DNA of 64,000 nt from an uncultured Clostridia bacterium (GTDB lineage Bacteria; Bacillota; Clostridia; Christensenellales; UBA1242), in the NCBI GenBank assembly GCA_934757845.1, contig CAKVLQ010000004.1:40794-104793 (forward strand), written 5' to 3'. Under the pieces are notes generated by a model. The model worked only from the letters and a program-made list of their open reading frames with translations, was not told the DNA's origin and did no database searches. Position 1 is the stretch's first letter. Every line of letters starts with the position of its first letter. Made by a program: the position numbers and the translations under genes. Positions 1-8,807 of this stretch are shown in pieces.

Positions 1-1
1 T

Positions 2-217
2 AAAGTGGGCTATTTTGCAAATTTGCTTTTGATTGATAATGACATGATGCTTTGCGATGTTAATAACTTTTTAAAAAACTTTGATTTAAACAAAATAAAA
101 TCTGTTTTTGTTAATGGAGAACTGGTTTTTAATGCAAAACATTTTGTTATGAATTTTGGGCAAGAGCATTTAAAACTTGTTTGCACAAACATTATAAAAA
201 AATATTTTAGCAAATAA
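2..217 (+). CDS. C-terminal fragment of a NagA-like amidohydrolase (partial)
   Basis: The reading frame is already open at the left edge, so this is the 3' end of a longer gene. The visible residues run ADLLLID-like (ANLLLIDND), then a short insert, then a VFVNGELVF strand. This is the usual closing beta-strand layout of N-acetylglucosamine-6-phosphate deacetylase and other metal-dependent amidohydrolases. No catalytic residues lie in this part, so the family call rests only on this tail, and another amidohydrolase (for example a dihydroorotase-like enzyme) is possible. It ends 143 nt before the next gene. Confidence 0.4.
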   Translation, partial: KVGYFANLLLIDNDMMLCDVNNFLKNFDLNKIKSVFVNGELVFNAKHFVMNFGQEHLKLVCTNIIKKYFSK

Positions 218-324
218 AATTTTATTTTATAGAAATAAAAACAAATTAAATTAAAAGTTATAGAATTTAAAAGATAGAATAAAACAAATTAAAATAAATT
301 ATTTTAAAAAACCATGCAATCTGT

Positions 325-353
325 TTGGTTTTTTTTGATAATAAGGTTATACT
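325..353 (+). promoter_or_regulatory. Promoter of the PHP gene, predicted leaderless
   Basis: TTGGTT (325-330), a 17-nt spacer and TATACT (348-353). The ATG follows only 6 nt after the -10 box and no Shine-Dalgarno sequence is present, so transcription should start at or next to the start codon. Confidence 0.55.
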
Positions 354-359
354 TTTATC

Positions 360-1172
360 ATGAAAAAAGATATGCACATTCACACAAATTTTTCTGACGG
401 GGAATATTCTCCAAAAGACCTTTTAAAAAAGATTATTGAAGCGGGAATAACCGAATTTGCAATTTGCGACCACGATAATATTGATGGTGCAATTATTATG
501 CAACAACTTGTGAAAGATAAAGATATAAAATTTCATTTGGGCGTTGAAATTTCATCAAGGATAACTGAACTTGGAATAAATGTTCATCTTTTGTGTTATG
601 ATTTTGACCCTAAAAATGCCGAAGTTAACAAAATTATTAACGACCTAAAACAAAAAAGGCTTCAAAAAGCCCTTTTGATGATTGATTTTGTTAAAGATAA
701 TTTTAATTATGAAATTACAGAGCAAGAGCGTGAAAAATTGCTTTCAGAAAATAATGTTATTGGAAAACCACACATTTATTCTCTTATAAAAGACAAAATC
801 ACTGTTGACAAAGAAAGATTTTATCGCATTTTTGACGATTTGAAATCGGATAATATGAAAGCCGACAGCAAAGAAGTGCTAAAAGCCTTTCATGATGCGG
901 GTGGGGTTGTTGTGCTTGCTCATGCAATAGAAATTGAAAGGGAATATGGCATTGATAGCAAAAAGGCAATAGAATTTTTGAAGGAACATGGACTTGACGG
1001 TCTTGAAACCGAACACTCAAAGCACACGGAAGAGAATGCAAAAAAGTTTAAATCTTATGCAAAACAATTTGGTTTATTTGAAAGTATGGGTAGTGATTTT
1101 CATGGAGAAACAGTTAAGCCCGAAGCAAAACTTGGCGTTTGCAAAAAAATAGACAATGATTTGATTTTTTAG
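360..1172 (+). CDS. PHP-domain phosphoesterase (nucleoside 3',5'-bisphosphate phosphatase / RNase AM type)
   Basis: A 270-aa PHP-superfamily metal-dependent phosphoesterase. The N-terminus carries the HxHTxxSDG metal motif (residues 6-14), followed by a CDHD motif near residue 39, a VVLAHA motif near 185 and a GSDFHG motif near 244. Together these supply the His/Asp ligands of the trinuclear metal site. Size and motif order fit the YciV/TrpH branch, which removes the 3' phosphate from 3',5'-bisphosphonucleotides and trims RNA 5' ends. It is cytosolic, with no signal peptide. It stands alone, with its own promoter and a terminator that overlaps its stop codon. The exact substrate cannot be read from the sequence. 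Confidence 0.85.
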   Translation: MKKDMHIHTNFSDGEYSPKDLLKKIIEAGITEFAICDHDNIDGAIIMQQLVKDKDIKFHLGVEISSRITELGINVHLLCYDFDPKNAEVNKIINDLKQKRLQKALLMIDFVKDNFNYEITEQEREKLLSENNVIGKPHIYSLIKDKITVDKERFYRIFDDLKSDNMKADSKEVLKAFHDAGGVVVLAHAIEIEREYGIDSKKAIEFLKEHGLDGLETEHSKHTEENAKKFKSYAKQFGLFESMGSDFHGETVKPEAKLGVCKKIDNDLIF

Positions 1173-1189
1173 TCATTGTCTTTTTTTTT
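1151..1189 (+). terminator. Rho-independent terminator after the PHP gene
   Basis: The stem AGACAATGA (1151-1159) pairs with TCATTGTCT (1173-1181), followed by a run of T. The left arm lies inside the last codons of the gene. Confidence 0.8.
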
Positions 1190-1228
1190 ATTAATAAAAT
1201 TAATTTCAAACTTTTTAATAAAAAGTTT

Positions 1229-1507
1229 TTAATTTGTTTTATTTAAACATTTTTTATTTTCTTGGTCTATTTTTAAAATTTTTTTGCGTTTGCAAAGAAG
1301 AATTATAACTATGGTCAAAAATATCAAAAATATAACGCCATAAGTTATTCCCATCAAATACATTCCCATAAAATATGCTTTTGTGCCATTATACAAAACT
1401 GGTGATTTTGCACCTAAAACGCAATAACCTATTGCACAATACAAAAAGTAAAGCATAAGTAATCCAATAACCGATAAAATTGAATAATAAATAATTTTTC
1501 TACGCAT
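1229..1507 (-). CDS. Small two-helix membrane protein
   Basis: About 92 aa with two hydrophobic segments, near residues 5-30 and 45-70, and a short basic, Lys-rich C-terminal tail, so it is probably an inner-membrane protein. The start was chosen at the MRRK methionine because AAGGGGG lies just upstream. The longer in-frame extension reads through the end of the preceding gene and looks non-coding in style. It overlaps the stop of the upstream lipoprotein gene by 8 nt, so the two are probably translationally coupled. I do not recognise the family. Confidence 0.6.
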   Translation of the reverse strand: MRRKIIYYSILSVIGLLMLYFLYCAIGYCVLGAKSPVLYNGTKAYFMGMYLMGITYGVIFLIFLTIVIILLCKRKKILKIDQENKKCLNKTN

Positions 1508-2156
1508 ACGCTTCGCCCCCTTGGAACTCAAAAGTTTCACTTGAAAGGTCTGCAAAATAACCACATTTGTTGCAAACTGAAATAGGTTTGTTAACTTTAA
1601 AATTTTCAAAAAGTTTAAGTTCTTCAATAAGTTTTGATGGAGTGCTAATTGCATGAAGTGTTAATTTTTCGCTATCTTTTGCCACAGTGTTCCACAAATT
1701 TATTGCAAATTTACTACAATTATCAAGCGGTGTCCATTTGTCGTTTTCTAATATGTAATCACTTATTAATTCAAGTTCTTCAAGGTTTATTCCTTTGTCG
1801 ACTGATATTCTTCCATTATATTTGTTGTAATATTGAATATAATTGCTTTCAACATTGAACCAAATTCCAAAATGAACCGACAAACTCCACGCACCAAAAT
1901 AAATTTCTTCGTTTGGCTCAACTGTTTTTCCAGCCAAAACGATATTGTTTGAACTTGTGTTTGTTAAACACAAAAAACTATGTCCCAAATTTTTGATGCC
2001 AAATTTGCTTTCGCCCTGTCCGTTATAAGAAAATATGGTAAGAGTGGCGATACTATCTTCTTCAAAAACAGCAACTTTTGTTGTGCCAGCATTTGGTGAG
2101 CAACAAAAAGCAAACAAACTTAAAACTATCAAAATGGTTGCAAAAATTTTTTTCAT
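1500..2156 (-). CDS. Lipoprotein with a possible cysteine-peptidase-like fold
   Basis: A 218-aa protein with a lipoprotein signal: basic MKK, a hydrophobic core and an FAFCC lipobox, giving an acylated Cys near residue 18-19. In the mature part, a GHSFLCL segment near residue 58 and a later DNCSKFAINLWN segment near residue 145 resemble the His and Cys motifs of papain-like/NlpC-P60-type domains, in circularly permuted order (His before Cys). The C-terminus has a CNKCG pair. A role in cell-surface peptide or lipid processing is inference. The gene is coupled to the small membrane protein downstream. Confidence 0.5.
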   Translation of the reverse strand: MKKIFATILIVLSLFAFCCSPNAGTTKVAVFEEDSIATLTIFSYNGQGESKFGIKNLGHSFLCLTNTSSNNIVLAGKTVEPNEEIYFGAWSLSVHFGIWFNVESNYIQYYNKYNGRISVDKGINLEELELISDYILENDKWTPLDNCSKFAINLWNTVAKDSEKLTLHAISTPSKLIEELKLFENFKVNKPISVCNKCGYFADLSSETFEFQGGEAYA

Positions 2157-2235
2157 ACAAAAATTTTACAACAAAACAAAAAAATAAACAACCTTTTATC
2201 AAAATTTGTTGTTTATTTTGTTTTATACTATTTTT

Positions 2236-2439
2236 CTACCAATCTTGATGCTTCAAACTTGGGCTTTTAACATCGTTATATTTGCTAAAATAATTGCTTT
2301 TAAATTTTCCAATTTCTTTTTGATTTTGTTTTGAAATTTCATAAAGTTCCTCGGGAGTAAAATCACTCATTGAAAAATCTTCGTCAAAATTTTCAAGATA
2401 TTTAAACAAGTTTTTGTTGATATATGTGTCATTGTTCAT
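2236..2439 (-). CDS. Small acidic hypothetical protein
   Basis: 67 aa, soluble, rich in Asn, Asp, Glu and Lys, with an SDFTPEELYEISKQ helix in the middle. No motif is recognised. No clear Shine-Dalgarno is seen before the ATG. It is placed downstream of, and divergent from, the AAA ATPase gene. It may be real, but the support is only an open frame with coding-like composition. Confidence 0.4.
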   Translation of the reverse strand: MNNDTYINKNLFKYLENFDEDFSMSDFTPEELYEISKQNQKEIGKFKSNYFSKYNDVKSPSLKHQDW

Positions 2440-2664
2440 ATTTTAATTTTATCACATCAAAAAATTTTTGCAAACAATTTTTTATTTTTTGCGTGCAAAA
2501 AACAAATTTTTATTAAACTTTGTTATATTTTAAAGTTTTTAAAAGCCTTATTGTATTTTTTAAACCTTTCAAAGTTTCTTTAGCAAATGTTTGCCAATTT
2601 AATGTTTGCTAATTTTAAAAGTATATTTTTAATATTATTTTAATAAATAAAAAATAAAAAACTA

Positions 2665-2693
2665 TTGAAAACAAGGTTTTGATGTGCTATAAT
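2665..2693 (+). promoter_or_regulatory. Promoter of the MoxR/VWA module
   Basis: TTGAAA (2665-2670), a 17-nt spacer and TATAAT (2688-2693), followed by the Shine-Dalgarno AGGAG just before the ATG at 2714. The remaining bases from 2440 to 2664 are AT-rich and show nothing else I can name. Confidence 0.75.
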
Positions 2694-2713
2694 AATTTTA
2701 ACAGGAGAAACAA

Positions 2714-5506
2714 ATGGCAAAAATTCGTTTGAAAGATTTGATTGAACCAACACATATAGTAAGCGATAGTCCAAAACAAGGAAAGATTTACACAAATGAT
2801 AGAGTGTTTATTGCGGGCAAAAGCCTTGCTACAAAATATAATCTTGACAAAACAAAAACAAAGCCATCAGATTTTGCAATTTTGAATGGTGTTATGCTTG
2901 AAGATTTTGAAACTGAAAATGCAAAGAGCGATAGGGGTTGTGTGCACTGGTTAAGAGATTTTACACTTGATGAACAAACGGGGGTTGATTATGTTATTCA
3001 AGTTTGTCATTGGGATAATGGCATCATGACAAATGGTGTTGTAAACAATTATGTGGGCATAAAACCATTTATTAACATAAGTGTTGAAAAGTTTTTGAAA
3101 TGTAAAGAAAAATTTGAAATAAAAGTTAATGATAATAATACTGCTTCAATTTTGCTTGGTGAATTTCCACAAACATTTGTGGGACAAGAACGAAATGAAC
3201 AATTAGAAAGTATATTTAGTTGTGGCGTTATGGATAGTTATAAAACAGGCAAAAAATATTTGTGCAGATTTGATAAATATGGCGAGCCAATTTTCGCCGA
3301 AGAATATTTTAACGAAAATTCAAAAAAATTTGTAAGACTAAAAAATAATGCCGATGATTACGATCACACAGCGTTTAATGACGGAACATTGATTTCGCTG
3401 GACGAAGACGACCCTGCATGGGTTAATGTTGAACCTATTAAGTGGAATATTTTAAACTTCGACAAACTTCCAAAAGAAATAAACCCAAACGGAACGGGCG
3501 AAGATGATGTGATAAGACTTATGAGTGAATATGTTTTAAACGCTATGCCATTTTATAAAGGTGATTATTTTGACGACTTTAATTATTTGTGGCAAAACAG
3601 CACCATAAGAGGTTATTTGAATGGAATTAATGTTAGCAATATAAAAACAAATGGCAACCCTAATTTTGAAGCACCAGATGGTGGGAATTTTGCAAAAGGA
3701 CCAAATTTTTTAGATGAAGCGTTTAACAAGACTATTGAATATACAGGAACTTTATCAAATGGAGATAATATGAAAAAATCAAACCCATATAATTTTAATT
3801 TTAGTGAACTTTCAAACGATGAACTTTTAGAATATTATATTCAATCTAATTCGGCAGTGTTTTTGCATGGCCCTAGTGGTGTTGGAAAATCTGCAAGAGT
3901 TAAACAAATAGACCCAACAGCAACACGAATAACCCTTCGTCCACAAATGAACCCAGAAGAAATTGACGGAACGCTTGACAGGCAAACGGGTGATTACATT
4001 CCACCACTTTGGTGGACTGATCTATGCAAAAAATGCAAAGACGAACCAAACCGAACCCATGTTTTGTTTATTGACGAACTTACAAATGTAAAACCAACTG
4101 TTCAAAGTTTAATTTATTCTATTGTTCTTGACAGGGCAGGAAAAGATGGCTTGTGGCCACTTCCAGAAAACAGCGTTGTTATTGCAGCAGGAAATGAAAA
4201 TGCCGACAATTTGGCGGCTTATCCAATAACCAACGCATTATTTAGACGATTTTGCCATATTTACTATAAGGTTGACAAAGAAGATTGGCTTTGCTGGGCA
4301 ACTGATATTACCCGTCAAAAAACAAAACCACTTGTTTCTAATCGAAGTTATGAAAAACAATCAAAAATTCACCCAGCAATTATTGCCTATATTATGAGCC
4401 GTGGCGAAAGTGTTTTAAATCAATCTCTTGACGAAGAAAATCCAAAAATTGTTACCGACCCAAGAAAATGGGAAATTGCAAGCAAAGTTTTATATCAAAC
4501 AGGCAATCCAAATGCTTTAATTCCGGCTATTGGTGAAGAATTAACAGCAGATTTTGCAGGTTTTGTTCAAAGCATAACACTTTCAGTTGAAGATGTTGTT
4601 AAACATTCTTATGACAAACTTTATGTTAATAATATAGATTTATCAAACAAAATTGCAAATTTAATTCCACTAACTTTGGCAAAAGAAAACGAACTTGCAA
4701 AAGTGCGTGGATTTGTTAAAACATATTTTGGGAATGAACTGCTAACAAACTTTGACCTTTTGTGGATAAAAAACAACCCAGAGCGAGCGTTGATTTTGTC
4801 GGAAAAAGGAATTGAAGATGCCGAGTTTATAGCGGAAAAAAACAAAATCAAACGAAATAAAACTGTTAATGAAATTTCAGCAACAAATTCTTCTGAAAAA
4901 TCAAATTCAACAATAGATGCCATTATTGATAATAAAAACAAAGTTCCTTATGCTGGCGTTATAGTCCCTTATGTTGGCAATAAAACTAAAGTTAATGCTC
5001 TCAATCAATCGAATGACGAAGACCGTATCAGACCTAGTGATAAAAGTGTTGATAGAGTAGTGGCAACAAAAACGGATAAAGATGACACAAATTCAAAAAC
5101 AACAACCAGCCCATTTTCATGGCTTAAAGCGGCTTATCCACAAAAAAACAAAAAACCCGTTCACGCAATTTCAATAGACGAGTTTCTTGATATGTATGAT
5201 GTTAATCGAAACCCAGTTGCAATTAAATGTGCAAGCATTGAAGAAGCAAAACTTTTGTGCAAAGTGTTTAACATTATTGGCAAAAAAACGGTGCATGGAG
5301 AAAATTACGACCCCAAAAAAATAGATTATACTTTAACAACAAATTGCTATGGAAATGACGGGAATTTGGGCTCTGATACAAGTTATGTGGCAAATATTGA
5401 CTTTTGCAATGTTGACTTTACAAAATATGTTTCTCAAAAAGAAGTTAATAAAGCAATAAAAAAAGGGGAGAAAAACAATGCAAAAATCCAAGAATTTAAC
5501 GCATAG
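2714..5506 (+). CDS. DUF6273 domain fused to a MoxR-type AAA ATPase
   Basis: 930 aa. The N-terminal ~310 residues contain a GEFPQT strand and a W-x-I-L ... NSTIRGYLNG stretch typical of DUF6273, a domain common in Clostridia and their phages. The AAA core follows, with Walker A GPSGVGKSA near residue 386, Walker B VLFIDEL near 451 and a sensor-like AAGNEN segment near 491. This is the MoxR layout, in which the ATPase remodels a VWA-domain partner. Residues ~740-830 look like a flexible, Ser/Thr/Asn-rich linker. The last ~100 residues form a small phage-style domain (AIKCASIEEAKLLC). It is the first gene of a three-gene set, and its end overlaps the next start by 29 nt. Confidence 0.8.
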   Translation: MAKIRLKDLIEPTHIVSDSPKQGKIYTNDRVFIAGKSLATKYNLDKTKTKPSDFAILNGVMLEDFETENAKSDRGCVHWLRDFTLDEQTGVDYVIQVCHWDNGIMTNGVVNNYVGIKPFINISVEKFLKCKEKFEIKVNDNNTASILLGEFPQTFVGQERNEQLESIFSCGVMDSYKTGKKYLCRFDKYGEPIFAEEYFNENSKKFVRLKNNADDYDHTAFNDGTLISLDEDDPAWVNVEPIKWNILNFDKLPKEINPNGTGEDDVIRLMSEYVLNAMPFYKGDYFDDFNYLWQNSTIRGYLNGINVSNIKTNGNPNFEAPDGGNFAKGPNFLDEAFNKTIEYTGTLSNGDNMKKSNPYNFNFSELSNDELLEYYIQSNSAVFLHGPSGVGKSARVKQIDPTATRITLRPQMNPEEIDGTLDRQTGDYIPPLWWTDLCKKCKDEPNRTHVLFIDELTNVKPTVQSLIYSIVLDRAGKDGLWPLPENSVVIAAGNENADNLAAYPITNALFRRFCHIYYKVDKEDWLCWATDITRQKTKPLVSNRSYEKQSKIHPAIIAYIMSRGESVLNQSLDEENPKIVTDPRKWEIASKVLYQTGNPNALIPAIGEELTADFAGFVQSITLSVEDVVKHSYDKLYVNNIDLSNKIANLIPLTLAKENELAKVRGFVKTYFGNELLTNFDLLWIKNNPERALILSEKGIEDAEFIAEKNKIKRNKTVNEISATNSSEKSNSTIDAIIDNKNKVPYAGVIVPYVGNKTKVNALNQSNDEDRIRPSDKSVDRVVATKTDKDDTNSKTTTSPFSWLKAAYPQKNKKPVHAISIDEFLDMYDVNRNPVAIKCASIEEAKLLCKVFNIIGKKTVHGENYDPKKIDYTLTTNCYGNDGNLGSDTSYVANIDFCNVDFTKYVSQKEVNKAIKKGEKNNAKIQEFNA

Positions 5507-5885
5507 CAATTTGTCTAAAACCGAAATCTTAAAAATGCTTGAAGTTTCGCCACTAATTATTTGTGGAACTTTGAATAGAATGCTAGAAAGTGGAGTGATA
5601 ATTGACGCAAGCATATCATCAAAAGAACTTGGAATTGTGCAAACAGCAAATGGACCAAAAAAACCAAGTTGGCTTATAGACCTTGAACAAAACAAAAGCA
5701 AAACTTTGGTTATAAACAACATTGATAAGATTGACGAATATGAACAACAAAAATTTGTTGAAATTTTAAAATACAAAACAATATCAAGCGTATCTCTTCC
5801 ACAAAAAACAAAAATTGTTGTTTTGTGCAATAATCTTAATAAAGTTTCAAGCACTATTTTAAGTTTGTGCCAAACAATAATTTAA
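5478..5885 (+). CDS. Degenerate AAA-like partner protein
   Basis: 135 aa. It contains a Walker-B-like strand (TLVINNIDKID) and a sensor-like strand (KIVVLCNN), but the region where a P-loop should be has no GxxGxGK, so ATP binding is unlikely. It overlaps the upstream ATPase gene and is followed after 133 nt by the VWA/metallopeptidase gene. The likely role is a non-catalytic subunit or adaptor that joins the MoxR ring. That is inference from gene order and the half-preserved motifs. Confidence 0.55.
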   Translation: MQKSKNLTHSNLSKTEILKMLEVSPLIICGTLNRMLESGVIIDASISSKELGIVQTANGPKKPSWLIDLEQNKSKTLVINNIDKIDEYEQQKFVEILKYKTISSVSLPQKTKIVVLCNNLNKVSSTILSLCQTII

Positions 5886-6018
5886 AAATAAATAAACTTG
5901 TTAATGATATAAAAACATATTTTATTAATCAAATTTAAAACTTATATAAAACAAAAAGCAATTTAAGAAAAAAACTTTAAAGAATAAGAACAAAAATTTT
6001 AAGAAATGATAGGTGAAG

Positions 6019-7341
6019 ATGGAAAACGAATTTGACCTTAACTTAATAAAAAAAATGATGCTACGAAAGTATCCTTCTTTTGGTCATATTATCAATAATG
6101 TGAATTACAAAATTTGTGATAAACAAACCCGTGATAAATTTGGTTTTGATTTAGATTCGGCGGCAACTGACGGAAAAGATATTTATATTAATGTTGATTA
6201 TATGAAGCAATTTAACCAAAGTCAACAAACTTTTGTTTTGGCACATGAAGTTAGCCATATTGCACTAAATCATATTATGCGTGGAAAAGATAAAGACGCA
6301 GATTTGTGGAACACAGCAACAGATGCAATTATTGATGCAAACCTTGAAAAAGATGGGCTTGAAAACACTGGTGACGGACCAGTTATTGAAGATGCACTAA
6401 ATTATGATGCAGAAGAACTTTATGAAAAACTTTTAAAAGAGCAACAAAACAAAGAAAAACAAAATAAAAATTCGCAAAAAAATGGCAATCAAAGCGGTGG
6501 CGGAAATGGTCAAAATTCTTCAAAAGGGCATGATCAACACAATTTGTGGGAAAAAGCCCGTGAAGAAGCAAAAAACGGCGAAAATAATGATAACGAAAAT
6601 CAAAAAAATATAAGTGATAAAAAAACTTTTAATGAAAACGAAAAAGAAAAAGTTAGAAGAGCCGAAGATGTTGTTAATCAAATAAAACAAAGGGGCGCAG
6701 GCAAAGGCGGAAAAACTCAAAAAGCAACTTTTGGAGATGTTGGCGAAGAAAAACCAATTTTAAGTTGGAAAAAAATTTTGAAGCGAACACTTGAAGAAGA
6801 AAATGAAGTTTGGGGACATAAATTTTCAGACAAATATAACGATTTTAGGGCAAGAATAGAAGATGTTGAACTTGACGAACAACCCGAAGTTGAAGTTATT
6901 TTAGATGTTAGTGGCTCTATTGATATGAACCTTTTAAAAACCTTTTTAAAGCAAGTTAAAACACTTTTAAAAAATTCAAAAGTAAAAGTTGGCACTTTTT
7001 CAGATTCGTTTCATGGTTTTGTTAACATAAAAAAAATTAGCGATATTAATAATTTCGTTTTTAGTTATGGCGGGGGAACAAATTTTAATGCTGCAAGCAG
7101 TGCATTTTCAAAGCGAAAAGATGTTAACAAAATTTGCTTTACTGACGGAGATGACAAAGGGGCAGAGCCAATTAGAGAAAAACGAAAAGATATTATTTGG
7201 ATAAGTTTTGAAAACAAACATTTTAAGCCTGATAATGGCAAAGTTATTTATGTTCCACGAAGCGAAATTGAAAAATTCGACCAAAATGCAGAAAGCAAAA
7301 AATTAACCGCTAAAAACACTCAAGAAGAATTAACATTTTAA
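6019..7341 (+). CDS. DUF2201-type protein: HExxH metallopeptidase-like domain plus VWA domain
   Basis: About 440 aa. The N-terminal half has HEVSH near residue 76, a zinc-binding HExxH within a DUF2201/VMAP-like putative metallopeptidase domain. A low-complexity Asn/Lys/Gln-rich hinge (residues ~135-230) follows. The C-terminal domain is von Willebrand A, with the MIDAS motif DVSGS near residue 296 and FTDGDD near 375. MoxR ATPases act with VWA proteins as metal-dependent chaperone or assembly systems. The start is taken at ATG 6019; a GTG at 6013 is in frame but sits inside the AGGTG Shine-Dalgarno. Cytosolic. Confidence 0.75.
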   Translation: MENEFDLNLIKKMMLRKYPSFGHIINNVNYKICDKQTRDKFGFDLDSAATDGKDIYINVDYMKQFNQSQQTFVLAHEVSHIALNHIMRGKDKDADLWNTATDAIIDANLEKDGLENTGDGPVIEDALNYDAEELYEKLLKEQQNKEKQNKNSQKNGNQSGGGNGQNSSKGHDQHNLWEKAREEAKNGENNDNENQKNISDKKTFNENEKEKVRRAEDVVNQIKQRGAGKGGKTQKATFGDVGEEKPILSWKKILKRTLEEENEVWGHKFSDKYNDFRARIEDVELDEQPEVEVILDVSGSIDMNLLKTFLKQVKTLLKNSKVKVGTFSDSFHGFVNIKKISDINNFVFSYGGGTNFNAASSAFSKRKDVNKICFTDGDDKGAEPIREKRKDIIWISFENKHFKPDNGKVIYVPRSEIEKFDQNAESKKLTAKNTQEELTF

Positions 7342-8208
7342 TTAACTCATATAATCAATTATTTCGTCAAAACTCATTTTGTTATGAATTGCAAGGTTTA
7401 TGCTTGTTGCAACAATGCTTGCACAAGATTCAACAATAATGTCAATATCTTTTTTTGTAACAATTAAATCTTCAAGTTCTTGGCAATCAGTTTTTAAATA
7501 TTCATTAACAATGCTTGCACACGACACAACAAGCGGAATTCCAATAGAAATTACAGGCGTTTTTAGCGTGTTTGCATCAAGAGTTTTTTGTGAATTTGAA
7601 ACTCCACTTCCAGGAACAAGACCATTGGTTGAAACTTGAAAACATTTTCCAATATAGTTATAACTGTTTGAAATTATGCTATCAATAATAATAACCACAT
7701 CAGGTTTAACTTTTTCAACTGTTCCAAACACTATGTCAACAGTTTCAATGCCTGTAACACCCAAAACACTTGGGCTTATTGCACAAACACTTTTAAGCCT
7801 TGGGTCAAGAACATTTGGATTGTTTAGTTTTGCGTGTCTTGTTATAATAATTTGGCTAACAACTTGCGGACCAATACTGTCGCTAACATAATTTTTGTTG
7901 CCAACACCAACAACCATAAAAGTTTTTGCGGTTTTGTTAACTTTCAAAATATAATCTTTAATAACTTCGCTTAAACTATAAATAACATAATTTTTAATTT
8001 CGCTGTTATAAGGGTCAAGTTTTTCGGTGTAAAGAGAAGTGTAACTTCCAACATCTCTGCCCAAGATTTTTGCACCCTTTTCGTTTTCTATTTCAATATG
8101 GGTTTTTAAAAGGTCATATTTTCCCAGAAATGATTGCTTTTTAAATCCATCTTGTTTCGCTTTCAGTTTTGAAGAAATTTCAAATAATAAATCAGAATTA
8201 AATTTCAT
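7342..8208 (-). CDS. gpr: Germination protease (GPR endopeptidase)
   Basis: About 289 aa. GPR degrades small acid-soluble spore proteins during germination. The characteristic blocks are present: VVGVGN near residue 100, SISP/ISPSVLGVTGIE near 150, PDVVIIIDS near 175, and the GLVPGSGVSN/IGIPLVV core near 205-235. A short N-terminal propeptide-like segment (KTHIEIE) precedes the catalytic domain, in place of the usual RTDLA. The start was chosen at ATG 8208; a TTG six codons upstream is possible. No Shine-Dalgarno is obvious. Its presence indicates a spore-forming ancestry. It converges with the VWA gene, whose stop directly abuts its own. Confidence 0.9.
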   Translation of the reverse strand: MKFNSDLLFEISSKLKAKQDGFKKQSFLGKYDLLKTHIEIENEKGAKILGRDVGSYTSLYTEKLDPYNSEIKNYVIYSLSEVIKDYILKVNKTAKTFMVVGVGNKNYVSDSIGPQVVSQIIITRHAKLNNPNVLDPRLKSVCAISPSVLGVTGIETVDIVFGTVEKVKPDVVIIIDSIISNSYNYIGKCFQVSTNGLVPGSGVSNSQKTLDANTLKTPVISIGIPLVVSCASIVNEYLKTDCQELEDLIVTKKDIDIIVESCASIVATSINLAIHNKMSFDEIIDYMS

Positions 8209-8253
8209 AACAAAAATTATTGGCAAAAAATTTTAAAAAAACCACAAAAAGTG

Positions 8254-8298
8254 TTGATTTTTTCATTTTGTTATGATATATTATAAAAGACTTTTATA
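8254..8298 (+). promoter_or_regulatory. rpsT promoter and leader
   Basis: TTGATT (8254-8259), a 17-nt spacer and TATATT (8277-8282). The leader contains a near-perfect palindrome TATAAAAG-A-CTTTTATA (8282-8298) just before the AAGGGG ribosome site. S20 is known to autoregulate its translation in other bacteria; a role for this palindrome is a guess. Confidence 0.6.
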
Positions 8299-8312
8299 AA
8301 AAGGGGTAAATT

Positions 8313-8573
8313 ATGCCAAATATTAAATCAGCAATCAAAAGAGTTAAAGTTATCGAAAAAAAACAAGAAAATAACAGAGTTCAAAAAAGTGAACTAGCAA
8401 CATATATCAAAAAATTCAAAAAACTTTGTGCTGAAAATCCAAATCAAGCAAAAGAAGAATACTCAACTGTTGTTTCTGTTATTGATGCTGCTCAAAGCAA
8501 AGGTATTATTGACAAAAATAATGCTGACAGAAAAAAATCAAGACTTGCTATTTTATTAAACAAAAGTCTATAA
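8313..8573 (+). CDS. rpsT: 30S ribosomal protein S20
   Basis: 86 aa, strongly basic. It opens with MPNIKSAIKRVK, the S20 signature, and has the helical AQSKGIIDKNNADRKKSRL segment near the C-terminus. It binds 16S rRNA and helps 30S assembly. Length is normal for the family. Two tRNA genes follow at once and may be co-transcribed, since there is no strong terminator between; the CCTTGA/TCAAGG hairpin at 8579-8594 lacks a T-run. Confidence 0.97.
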   Translation: MPNIKSAIKRVKVIEKKQENNRVQKSELATYIKKFKKLCAENPNQAKEEYSTVVSVIDAAQSKGIIDKNNADRKKSRLAILLNKSL

Positions 8574-8599
8574 TTTTTCCTTGACTATTCAAGGATTAT

Positions 8600-8676
8600 G
8601 CGTCAGTAGCTCAGTTGGATAGAGCATCGCCCTTCTAAGGCGAGGGTCGGGGGTTCGAATCCCTTCTGACGTACCA
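8600..8676 (+). tRNA. tRNA-Arg (anticodon TCT)
   Basis: A complete 77-nt cloverleaf. Acceptor GCGTCAG pairs with CTGACGT (one G-T pair), the anticodon loop is CTTCTAA with anticodon TCT, the T-loop is GGTTCGAAT, and the CCA end is encoded. Confidence 0.96.
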
Positions 8677-8679
8677 TAA

Positions 8680-8754
8680 TGGGGTATAGCCAAGCGGTAA
8701 GGCACGGGACTTTGACTCCCGCATTCGTAAGTTCAAATCTTGCTACCCCAACCA
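8680..8754 (+). tRNA. tRNA-Gln (anticodon TTG), integration target
   Basis: A complete 75-nt cloverleaf. Acceptor TGGGGTA pairs with TACCCCA, the anticodon stem-loop is CGGGA-CTTTGAC-TCCCG with anticodon TTG, and CCA is encoded. From the anticodon loop onward its sequence is also found at 27314-27358, which marks it as the attachment site of the element to its right. The gene stays intact because the attL core supplies its own 3' half. Confidence 0.96.
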
Positions 8755-8776
8755 AAACACAATATATTGTGGTTTA
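8710..8776. repeat. attL core
   Basis: 67 bp identical to 27314-27380, from the tRNA-Gln anticodon loop to past the CCA end, including the 14-bp palindrome CACAATA-TATTGTG. Imperfect homology continues to about 8902. Confidence 0.9.
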
Positions 8777-8807
8777 TAAAAATCGTAACACAATATATAG
8801 ATTAGCG

